Below are positions 33,799 to 41,061 of a stretch of DNA of 41,061 bases, piece by piece. How positions within the stretch are numbered: the first letter of the stretch is position 1; each line of letters starts with the position of its first letter. Made by a program: the position numbers and the translations under genes. Location of the stretch: contig JAEZSL010000145.1 of the NCBI GenBank assembly GCA_023443925.1, positions 1-41,061 on the forward strand. The letters are read 5' to 3'. The notes beneath the pieces were generated by a model. It did not search any database, was not told the DNA's origin, and saw only the letters and a list, made by a program, of their open reading frames with translations. Origin of the DNA: Bacillota bacterium. GTDB taxonomy: Bacteria; Bacillota_A; Clostridia; Lachnospirales; Lachnospiraceae.

Positions 33799-35364
33799 AT
33801 GAAAAATTATACTTTTGATACAACGATAGAAAAAGAAGTTCTGGAAAATTACTTATCCAGATCCGTAACGGCAGCCTTTATGGTGCACACAAAAACTCTG
33901 GAGGACGATTTACGGGCCATTAAAAATATGGGCGTAAAATTCCTGGGCAGAGCTTCCGGTATCTGGGTACCGGATCCGGACGATGAAGAACATTTTGAAA
34001 AGTCAAAATACCTGGCCGACCGGGTTCATGAAACAGATCCGGAAATCATTTTGCAGTCATGTATTTTTGAGGCTGTTTACCGCCATATTGAAAACTTCAA
34101 GGTTCCGGCTTATGTATTTGAAGCTTTCGGACTGGAACCGGAAGCTAGAGGTTTTCGTTTTGACGATATGAAATTCCCGGAAGGACCCAACGGATTCATC
34201 TGGGGAGAGGACGGAGCTCTTCCGGATATTAACCGGCTGGAAACCAGACTGTGGTTTTATTACAGGGCAACCAGATATATTGATGCTGGTTATGAAGCGC
34301 TGCATCTGGGTCAGATTCACCTGTATACTGCCAATGACCGGGGAATGGTTAAGATGGCGGAACTGATCGATATGATCCGGGCTTATGCAAAAGAACATGC
34401 CAGACGCCATAAGGTACTTTTAGATGCCCATAGCCACGGAATCAGTATCCGCGGACAGTTATTACTGGATTACCATGCCATGCCGTTTACCAGATTTCCC
34501 TTACTGGACAGAAAGGGTGAAAAACTGGTATTGGTACGGGAAGGTTTCAGCGAAGGCGGTGTTAACCCCAACGGCTGGAGTGCGGAGGTTATGCCTTTTT
34601 TGATGGAATATGATAACTGGGGTGGTAAGGTGCTGGATGATTTTGATGCCTTTACTTATGAAGAAAGAGCCTTTAAAGACTGGTGGGGTTATGACCAGAT
34701 CGGCTGGTTTGCCAATCAGGATTTTGAGGGCCAGAAGCATTTTCTGGAATACACTTATAAATGGACTCAGATTAATAATGTCAATGCATATTTTGAGGTG
34801 CCTTTCCGAAGAACCTTAGATGGTGCCGCAGTGCGGATGAACCGGGCTGATAATGGTGAAGAAGCTCTTCAGGATTATTATCAGATTAACACAAAAAGCA
34901 GTGAATGCCCCATGGGATTTAGTCAGGAAGAAACCATTAAGAAAATCTGGGCCATGGGAGATGAGCTGCGTAAGGCAGCAGGAAATCCTCCGGATTTAAT
35001 TGAGTATGGCGCAAAAGATATTTATGATGAGGAAACCGGCATGAAACTGCCTCAGAAAATCGTGGCTTACGGAAGTTTTCAAGCCCAGGTGGGAGCTATT
35101 AATAACGACTCCAACAGCGAAGTAACCAGGATGTACTATGTGGGCGATAATACCTATACCTTATCCGTCATAATCCCCTATGCCGGTGAATATGATTACG
35201 CCATATCCACCTACGGAACCTTATCCGCAACGTATTGCTATGATAACTATCCAAGAAGCGGTTCCAGCAATAAAGGATACTTTAAAGTAGAGAAAGATAA
35301 TACGGCAGTGAAATTCAGCTATAAATATATGGACAATAAGGTTACCGTTGAAATTTTTGATTAA
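33799..35364 (+). CDS. Unknown cytoplasmic protein of the glycan locus (521 aa)
   Basis: I cannot assign this 521-residue protein to a family. The start at 33799 is chosen by alignment of its leader with that of the PHP gene; earlier ATGs at 33754 and 33787 fall in the leader. It has no signal or membrane segment. Residues about 20-320 read like a TIM barrel, with strand-loop units such as GVKFLGRASGIWVP, IILQSCIFEAVY, AGYEALHLGQIHLY and KVLLDAHSHG, each ending in acidic, His or Gln residues at likely active-site positions. The C-terminal ~95 residues are beta-rich, like a small accessory domain (YTLSVIIPYAGEYDYAISTYG). It follows GH125 and is probably an enzyme acting on the same glycan (inference). 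Confidence 0.8.
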   Translation: MKNYTFDTTIEKEVLENYLSRSVTAAFMVHTKTLEDDLRAIKNMGVKFLGRASGIWVPDPDDEEHFEKSKYLADRVHETDPEIILQSCIFEAVYRHIENFKVPAYVFEAFGLEPEARGFRFDDMKFPEGPNGFIWGEDGALPDINRLETRLWFYYRATRYIDAGYEALHLGQIHLYTANDRGMVKMAELIDMIRAYAKEHARRHKVLLDAHSHGISIRGQLLLDYHAMPFTRFPLLDRKGEKLVLVREGFSEGGVNPNGWSAEVMPFLMEYDNWGGKVLDDFDAFTYEERAFKDWWGYDQIGWFANQDFEGQKHFLEYTYKWTQINNVNAYFEVPFRRTLDGAAVRMNRADNGEEALQDYYQINTKSSECPMGFSQEETIKKIWAMGDELRKAAGNPPDLIEYGAKDIYDEETGMKLPQKIVAYGSFQAQVGAINNDSNSEVTRMYYVGDNTYTLSVIIPYAGEYDYAISTYGTLSATYCYDNYPRSGSSNKGYFKVEKDNTAVKFSYKYMDNKVTVEIFD

Positions 35365-35477
35365 TAATTATTAATGTTCTATCATAAAGTTTGGGATTTA
35401 GTCTCAAAAACGTGTAATATATCAGATATAGGTAGTTTCATTTGGTTGATAAATAGCGGTTATCTTTTACTGAAGTC

Positions 35478-35627
35478 ACTTTTTATTGAATATACGGTCA
35501 CTTTTTGAATTTATACATGGTTCCTTATTGCATACATGGTTGCTTTTGTATACATGGTTCCTTTTTGTATACATGGTTCCTTTTTGCATACGTGGTTCCT
35601 TTTTGAATATTTGATTCTTTTAAAAAT
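35478..35627 (+). repeat. Degenerate tandem repeat, ~19-bp unit TTCCTTTTTGTATACATGG
   Basis: Six to seven units of 18-24 bp run through this stretch, with central units nearly identical and outer ones decayed. It lies downstream of the 521-residue gene and before the terminator. There are no spacers, so it is not a CRISPR array. Nothing else is seen in the gap 35365-35653. Confidence 0.8.
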
Positions 35628-35653
35628 GTTACTCTTCATGGGTAAGACAGTTA

Positions 35654-35699
35654 CTGCCGTAAAATTAAGTTCTCAGTACTTAATTTTACGGCAGTTTTT
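35654..35699 (+). terminator. Strong terminator at the end of the glycan operon
   Basis: A perfect 17-bp stem (35654-35670 with 35678-35694) with a 7-nt loop is followed by TTTTT on the plus strand. It separates the glycan genes from the convergent second two-component system. Confidence 0.9.
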
Positions 35700-35769
35700 A
35701 TTGATTCTTTACTAAAAATAAAGCTTATATACTTATCATTGCAAAGTCTTCCAGAACAGGCGGTGACTT

Positions 35770-37335
35770 TTAAGAACCGGCAGCAGCCTCCTGAGTGGGG
35801 GTATGCCCGGTTTTTTCTTTAAATACCCGCAAAAAATAATTATAGCTGTGAAATCCGATCTGATCCGAAATCTCTTTTAAACCGGTATCGGTATTTTTGA
35901 TCATCTGGCGGGCCAGTTCAATACGGTAGGTGGTCAGATAATCAATAAAGGAAATGCCGGTTTCCTTTTTAAACACTCTGGACAGATGTGTACTTGATAC
36001 GTGTATTTTTTCTGCGACGGTTACCAGTGACAGCTCACTGGAAGCATAATTTTCCCGGATGTAAAGGATGGCATTTTTTACATGGAGGGAATATGCAAGG
36101 TATTTCTGGTTCAGGGCATCCGTCATAATTTCCTTATAATAATTCCATATCAGCTGATAAATCCCTTCATTATTTTTTTCCCGCTGCAATTGGTTCAACA
36201 TATCCTTATCCGACAGGCTCACAGATGACTTCCGGCTTATCACAATCTTTTGGCCGATCTGCAGCAGCTGCAGGATAAGAGGCTGTGATATCCATATACC
36301 TTTTGCCGTATCGGAATGGTGTTGAAAGATACCTTTCAGTAAATGTTCCGTTCTTGGAATATCCATAGCCATAAGGGCATCCACCAGGTTTTTCTCTTCC
36401 GTTATGTCAATGGCTATAGCCTGGGTTGTTGTATTTTCACCACCCTTGTCAAAGGGCAGAAGATTTAAAGCCCCAACGGTTTTTCGGTAATTTTCTTTCA
36501 GGTTCTTCAGGTCATATATAATACTGCCAACCTGATAGTAAGCAGTGATGTTTAGCAGCTTTTTCATATTGGACAGAAGGAGCTTCATATGGGAGGAAGC
36601 CGTTTCTAAGATTTTCTGATGGCTGACTTCCTGGTTAAAATGAAAAAGAATTACAAACTGTCCATATTCCATATGGGTGATGATGCCGTTGTTAATGGAG
36701 GTAAAGATATTTACAGCCAGGTTGACTACCGAATCAATTAATTTTTCACGGTCTAAGGAGGGAGAGAAGTGTGTCAAAATAATAAAATTTGTAATCTGCA
36801 TTACTGCCAGTACATTATATTTTGAAGAAAAATCCTTTTGGGTCAGCATATGCTGCTGCTCAACGCCTTCGGTGATCCCATACTGCAGCAGTCCTTTAAG
36901 GTATTGCTGTTTCGCTACATTGGCGAAGTAATACATTTGGGTGCTATGCAGACCCTCCTTACTCTTTTTATCTTTTAATTCATTTAGTTTCTGCAGCAGC
37001 TGTTCCGGTTCCAATTGATGCTTTAACAGGTAATCACAGGCACCGTAACGCATGGTTTCCCGTACAAATTCAAAGGTATCATAATTGCTTAATATCAGGA
37101 TAAAGGTTTTACTGTTCCTGCTATGCAGTGCCTTTGTCACTTCGATTCCGTTTTTATCCGGCATATCCACATCCAGTATAAGGATATCCGGCTGCAGTTT
37201 TTCAACCTGCAGCAGAGTATCGGCGCCGTTTAGTGCCTGCCCTGCAATTTCATAACCATTGCCGTTCCAGTCAATGATGTTTCGGAGACGGTTCAGGGTC
37301 AATATGTCGTCATCAGCTAAAAAAACCAAAGTCAT
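35770..37335 (-). CDS. YesN-like response regulator with AraC DNA-binding domain
   Basis: This 521-residue protein has a receiver domain (about 3-120) with D8-D9-D10 and phosphoacceptor D55 in LILDVDMPD; the usual Lys position reads LLKHQ. A middle domain follows. A C-terminal AraC double helix-turn-helix (about 415-515) contains IHVSSTHLSRVFKKETGIS and IGFHSYNYFLRVFKEKTGHTP. It overlaps the kinase gene by 4 nt and is coupled to it. The pair sits between two sugar-uptake units and likely controls the lipoprotein gene that diverges from it (inference). The sequence differs widely from the YesN at 20.7 kb, so this is not a recent duplication. Confidence 0.93.
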   Translation of the reverse strand: MTLVFLADDDILTLNRLRNIIDWNGNGYEIAGQALNGADTLLQVEKLQPDILILDVDMPDKNGIEVTKALHSRNSKTFILILSNYDTFEFVRETMRYGACDYLLKHQLEPEQLLQKLNELKDKKSKEGLHSTQMYYFANVAKQQYLKGLLQYGITEGVEQQHMLTQKDFSSKYNVLAVMQITNFIILTHFSPSLDREKLIDSVVNLAVNIFTSINNGIITHMEYGQFVILFHFNQEVSHQKILETASSHMKLLLSNMKKLLNITAYYQVGSIIYDLKNLKENYRKTVGALNLLPFDKGGENTTTQAIAIDITEEKNLVDALMAMDIPRTEHLLKGIFQHHSDTAKGIWISQPLILQLLQIGQKIVISRKSSVSLSDKDMLNQLQREKNNEGIYQLIWNYYKEIMTDALNQKYLAYSLHVKNAILYIRENYASSELSLVTVAEKIHVSSTHLSRVFKKETGISFIDYLTTYRIELARQMIKNTDTGLKEISDQIGFHSYNYFLRVFKEKTGHTPTQEAAAGS

Positions 37336-39104
37336 ACGAATTCCTCCTCGGACAGATCTGGATTAACCGGATATTCTATGTGAACCGTTGTGCCCGTATC
37401 GGGGGAACTGACGATTCGGAATACGGAACGGTCTCCATATTGCAGCTCCAGACGTTTTAATATATTCGAGATTCCAATGCTGGTAAAATTATTTTTACTT
37501 TTTCTCTCTCCGTTTAAAATCTGACTTACGGTTTCTTCCTCCATGCCATTTCCGTTATCAATGATATCGATATAGATCCGGGAGTTCTCCTTACTTATTC
37601 TTATAGACAGGATTCCGTCACCGGTAAAATTAGAAAAACCGTGGACAATGGAATTTTCCGCAATGGGCTGAAGCAGCAATTTTAAAATCTGGCAGTCCTC
37701 GGCGTGGTTTTCCAGACAGATCTCTGTTTTGATATCACAAATTACATTATATTTTTTGATTGATATATAAGCTTGTAAGTATTTTACCTCTTCCCCTATG
37801 GTGATGTATTCACCTTTGCTGTTGGATATCAAGTGCAGAAGACCGGCAAAGGAGGAAGATACTTCTTCGATATTGGGGACATTTTGAAGCTGGGCTAAGT
37901 AGGTAATGGTATTAAGGGTATTGTAAATCATATGAGGATTTACCTGGGCTTGGAGAGCCTGGAATTCCAGTTTCCGCTTTTTCTGTTCGCTTAACTTAAT
38001 CTGTTCCAGAAGATTTTTAATACGTTGGGACATAGTAATAAAACCTCCGGTTAACTGGCCGACCTCATCGTCTGATACCGCTTTTACCGATATGGTTGTG
38101 GCTATATTATTACCAAAGCGGGATACCTGGTCATTTAAACGTATTAAATTCCTGGATAAATGTGTTGTCAGCAGTATAATTCCAAAGACAGTACCGGCTA
38201 TGATCAGGGCAAAGATGAGAATGAACTGGCGGAAGAGCTTGGAAGACTCTTTAAAAACAGCATTTTTACTGACCAGTGACATTACCGTCAGATTGTGCCT
38301 GGGTAGTGTCTTTTTCATAAGCAGGTATCTTCTGTCATTCAAGGTTACCGATGAGGAGTCGGAGGCCAGAGCCTTTTTTAAGGATGGCGGGACAGTTACG
38401 GAACTCACGGCAGAGGCGGTGCTGTAGAGAATCTTGTCCTTGTCCTGTAAAATATACAGGGAGGTGTCGGCCTCCGGAATCAGATTAAGTATTTTATTCA
38501 GATGAGTAAAGGTCACATCCACCAGTATAATACCTAAAAGGCGTCCGTTATTCCAGACCGCTCTTCCATAGGTAATGACCGGATTACTGTCATAACCGTC
38601 CAGTACACGGTTGACCAGAAGGGTATTATTATTAATTACATCTCTCACAAGAGGGGAGGAAATCGTAAGGTCTGAATTATAGGAAATACCGCTTTGATAT
38701 AACTTATTATTCGCATCCAGAATGGTAATCTGGTAATTAAAATCCGAGTTTGATGCCAGGGACTGTAGGAGATTTTGAAGGGATTTATATTCCTTAAACC
38801 ATTCATAACTAAGGACAGCCGTATTTCCCGACAGGACTTCCATTACATTGTAATTCATGATTAAGGAAGCGATAATACTGTTCATGTCCTGCAGCATTTT
38901 ATCCAGCTGGTCTTTGGAAAAATCAATCTTATTGTTCACATATTCCCTTTCGTTGCTGGTCAGCAGGGATTGAAAACGGTATATAAAGAGATTGGTTAAG
39001 AGCGTAAAGGGCAGTATAAGCAGCAGAAAGAATGTAATCATGAACTTGGCATTAATGCTGGTTTTAATTTTGTGCGTAATTTTTGTATTTAAATATTTTT
39101 TCAT
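37332..39104 (-). CDS. YesM-like sensor histidine kinase
   Basis: The start at 39104 follows GCAGGTG at good spacing; an earlier ATG in frame lacks a binding site. The 590-residue product has a first membrane helix near 15-35, an extracellular sensing region of about 240 residues and a second helix near 285-308. HAMP follows, then H391 in QVNPHMIYNTLN as phosphorylated His, and the ATPase motifs LLQPIAENSIVHG and DNGNGM. It senses an extracellular ligand, presumably the glycan or a bound lipoprotein, and signals to the regulator encoded next. It is divergent from the final lipoprotein gene. Confidence 0.93.
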   Translation of the reverse strand: MKKYLNTKITHKIKTSINAKFMITFFLLLILPFTLLTNLFIYRFQSLLTSNEREYVNNKIDFSKDQLDKMLQDMNSIIASLIMNYNVMEVLSGNTAVLSYEWFKEYKSLQNLLQSLASNSDFNYQITILDANNKLYQSGISYNSDLTISSPLVRDVINNNTLLVNRVLDGYDSNPVITYGRAVWNNGRLLGIILVDVTFTHLNKILNLIPEADTSLYILQDKDKILYSTASAVSSVTVPPSLKKALASDSSSVTLNDRRYLLMKKTLPRHNLTVMSLVSKNAVFKESSKLFRQFILIFALIIAGTVFGIILLTTHLSRNLIRLNDQVSRFGNNIATTISVKAVSDDEVGQLTGGFITMSQRIKNLLEQIKLSEQKKRKLEFQALQAQVNPHMIYNTLNTITYLAQLQNVPNIEEVSSSFAGLLHLISNSKGEYITIGEEVKYLQAYISIKKYNVICDIKTEICLENHAEDCQILKLLLQPIAENSIVHGFSNFTGDGILSIRISKENSRIYIDIIDNGNGMEEETVSQILNGERKSKNNFTSIGISNILKRLELQYGDRSVFRIVSSPDTGTTVHIEYPVNPDLSEEEFV

Positions 39105-39188
39105 AAGTACACCTGCTTTCGATTCCAATATAACATACAGAATATATAAAGGCAATACGGTTTCTGTTTGTAAAAAAGTTAAAAATGC

Positions 39189-39194
39189 TATAAT
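39189..39194 (+). promoter_or_regulatory. Extended -10 for the final lipoprotein gene
   Basis: TGCTATAAT ends at 39194, the same string as at 18837-18845. No good -35 is visible, which fits a promoter that needs an activator such as a YesN protein. It would give a leader of about 265 nt. Confidence 0.45.
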
Positions 39195-39286
39195 TTTGAA
39201 GTGTTACATCAAAATTTTATAGTTAATTTTTATGATTCCTTTGATAGAATATATATGTCCGGACACAAGTAAAGAGAAAGGGGCAG

Positions 39287-39410
39287 TAACACTTCAGTGA
39301 GCAGCTGTGTTATGTAAAGGGAGTACCCTGATTGGTGGCAGAAAATCATCTGCCAGGAGATGATCTATGGAAAGGGAGCCAGGTTGAAAAACAAGAGGCT
39401 GGTTTTTCAA
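39287..39410 (+). promoter_or_regulatory. Structured leader with competing hairpins
   Basis: Three hairpins are visible: TAACAC / GTGTTA (39287-39312), TGGCAGA / TCTGCCA (39336-39355) and TTGAAAAAC / GTTTTTCAA (39384-39410). A fourth pairing, ATCATCT / AGATGAT (39345-39364), overlaps the second and excludes it. Alternative folds of this sort suggest a regulatory leader, though no terminator T-run follows. Confidence 0.45.
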
Positions 39411-39466
39411 CTACTGATTAGTGAATATTCAATTGAAGATAAGAATATCAGGAAAGAGGTAGGATT

Positions 39467-41061
39467 ATGGGAAGAAAACGTATTGTCAGTTTAATATTAT
39501 GTCTGTTTATGCTGACAGGCTTATTGTCGGCATGTGGGGGAAATGGGAAAAATACGGAAGCAGTGAATTCCGGCAGTACCGCCGTGGAGACAAAGGACAC
39601 TGCTGGTGCAGCTAAAGAGGAGTCCAATCTGAATGAAACCGGATTCCCTATTGTGAAAGAACCGATTACTTTAAAAATATTCGGCCAGCAGGGACCGGTT
39701 CAGGCGGAATGGCCCACGATGGATGTGTTAAAGGAATACCAGGTAAAATCGGGTATTAATCTGGAATTTGATGTAGTGCCCTCCCAGGGATATGATGAAA
39801 AGAAGAGCCTTCTTTTTGCAAGCAACGATATCCCGGATATATTCGTACGGGCCTTTTTGTCAAATTCAGAAATTGTGAAATACGGCAATATGGGAGTGCT
39901 GACTCCCTTAGAAGATCTGATTGAGAAATATGCACCGAATTATGCCAAACATTTGGCGGATAACCCGGCAATCCGTGCACGTATTACCGCACCGGACGGG
40001 CATATTTATGCTTTATCCGATGTAATTACATTAAATGCGGCAAGAACAGATAAATACTGGATGAATAAATCCTGGCTTGAGCAGGTAGGTAAAGAAGTAC
40101 CTACTTCCATAACGGAATTGGAAGAAGTATTACGTGCTTTTAAGGGGGTTGATTTTAACGGTAACGGCCAGGCAGATGAAGTACCCTTCGGTGTTGCCGA
40201 CCTCACCGGCCTGATTAACAATCTATGCGGCACTTGGGGCTTCCAGAGACAATTCGGCCAAAATCTACAGATTGTTGACGGCAAAGTGGAATCCTGGATT
40301 ACCAGCGACGGTTTTAAAGATATGCTGATGTGGCTGAACCAGATGTATCAGGAAGGGTTAATTGATCCGGAGATTTTCACCCAGGATTATGCAAAATATG
40401 CGGCTAAGATGTCCGGGCAGTTAATGGGATTCTTTTTTAATCAGGCAGATGATACCTTTGATTCAACTGATTTCGCAGGTATTGCACCATTTACCGGTAA
40501 AAGTGATAAACAGTATGTTAATTCCCAGCCTATCGCCAGGGGCAACGGTGTCTTTGCCATCAGTGCTAATTGTAAGAACAAAGAGGCTGCTATGAGATGG
40601 GTGGATTACTTCTATGGAGAAGAAGGATCTGTTTTCCTGCGTTTTGGTGTGGAAGGAAAGACAATGAACTTTAACGCAGCAGGGGAACCGGAATACATGG
40701 ATGGAATTCTAAACAGTCCTGACGGGTCCGGTACTGCAATCGGACAGTTCACATTCTGGCCGGGCGGCGGGGCACCTCAGTGGCTCAATGACGGAAATTC
40801 TGTGGCGGTAGCATCGGAGAGAACAAAAGCCGCACAGGTTGCCCTGGATCCTTACCTTCCGGAAAATATTTATTCGGAACCTTTATTTACCCAGGATGTA
40901 AATGACCGGTTATCCATTCTTCAAACGGACATCGTAACTTATTTCAATGAAGCTGCCGCCAAGTTTGTGCGGGGTGAACTGCCCTTCGATAAATGGGATA
41001 CCTATGTATCCACTTTAAACAAAATCGGTCTGGAGGAATGGGTATCAATTTATCAGGAAGC
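39467..41061 (+). CDS. Sugar-binding lipoprotein, partial (runs off the window)
   Basis: The frame is open from ATG 39467 to the window end (531 codons seen, no stop). GAAAGAGGTAGG precedes the ATG. A signal peptide ends in lipobox LLSAC with Cys23, then a Ser/Glu-rich linker, then a solute-binding protein of the LipO type. It is about the length of the lipoprotein at 26488 but clearly different in sequence, so it serves a second importer whose permeases should lie just beyond the right edge. It is divergent from a YesM/YesN pair and has a structured leader. Confidence 0.9.
   Translation, partial: MGRKRIVSLILCLFMLTGLLSACGGNGKNTEAVNSGSTAVETKDTAGAAKEESNLNETGFPIVKEPITLKIFGQQGPVQAEWPTMDVLKEYQVKSGINLEFDVVPSQGYDEKKSLLFASNDIPDIFVRAFLSNSEIVKYGNMGVLTPLEDLIEKYAPNYAKHLADNPAIRARITAPDGHIYALSDVITLNAARTDKYWMNKSWLEQVGKEVPTSITELEEVLRAFKGVDFNGNGQADEVPFGVADLTGLINNLCGTWGFQRQFGQNLQIVDGKVESWITSDGFKDMLMWLNQMYQEGLIDPEIFTQDYAKYAAKMSGQLMGFFFNQADDTFDSTDFAGIAPFTGKSDKQYVNSQPIARGNGVFAISANCKNKEAAMRWVDYFYGEEGSVFLRFGVEGKTMNFNAAGEPEYMDGILNSPDGSGTAIGQFTFWPGGGAPQWLNDGNSVAVASERTKAAQVALDPYLPENIYSEPLFTQDVNDRLSILQTDIVTYFNEAAAKFVRGELPFDKWDTYVSTLNKIGLEEWVSIYQE

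Noticed and set aside
35478..35627. Possible CRISPR array
   Set aside because: The units are contiguous with no unique spacers, and no cas genes are present.

Overview
The window looks like chromosomal DNA of a low-GC, motile anaerobic Firmicute. The Lachnospiraceae / Clostridium cluster XIVa group is most likely. The basis is the AT-rich intergenic DNA, strong AGGAGG ribosome binding sites, consensus sigma-A promoters, a T-box leader, a motAB pair, and a YesMN / LplB-LplC type glycan uptake locus. I saw no rRNA, tRNA, CRISPR array, IS transposase or phage gene. The last gene, a solute-binding lipoprotein, runs off the right edge.

Layout. (1) 1-3.1 kb: a TetR-type regulator and a YhgE/Pip membrane protein, closed by a long terminator. 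(2) 3.2-5.1 kb, minus strand: flagellar stator genes motB and motA with a sigma-D-like promoter. (3) 5.1-8.0 kb: a valine T-box leader (specifier GUA) and a short, archaeal-type valyl-tRNA synthetase. (4) 8.0-9.6 kb: an AEC-family transporter after an unexplained hairpin leader, and a small acidic unknown protein. (5) 9.9-15.1 kb: a more AT-rich TetR plus alpha/beta-hydrolase cassette flanked by two imperfect copies of a ~115 bp sequence, then an ABC-2 exporter operon. The second repeat copy supplies the exporter with what looks like a promoter, an 18-residue leader peptide and an attenuator. (6) 15.3-18.7 kb: a SulP transporter, a nitroreductase, an ABM monooxygenase and an HD-domain protein.

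(7) 18.9-41.1 kb: a large glycan-utilisation locus. It has two YesM/YesN two-component systems, a LplB / lipoprotein / LplC ABC importer, a second lipoprotein, a PfkB kinase, a GH4 glycosidase, a GH125 exo-alpha-mannosidase, a 521-residue protein I cannot place, a PHP phosphoesterase and a calcineurin-like phosphoesterase. The genes suggest sensing and import of an alpha-mannose-containing oligosaccharide followed by cytoplasmic breakdown. The two phosphoesterases raise the possibility that the substrate carries phosphate or phosphodiester groups (inference).

Most noteworthy unexplained signals: a shared RNA-like leader element upstream of the PHP gene and of the unknown 521-residue gene, with a third related copy at 33.45 kb; the leader-peptide/attenuator arrangement before the ABC exporter together with its duplicated promoter module; a 41 bp dyad containing two TetR-type operators around one promoter; competing hairpins in the leader of the last lipoprotein gene; and two different short tandem-repeat arrays in the glycan locus.
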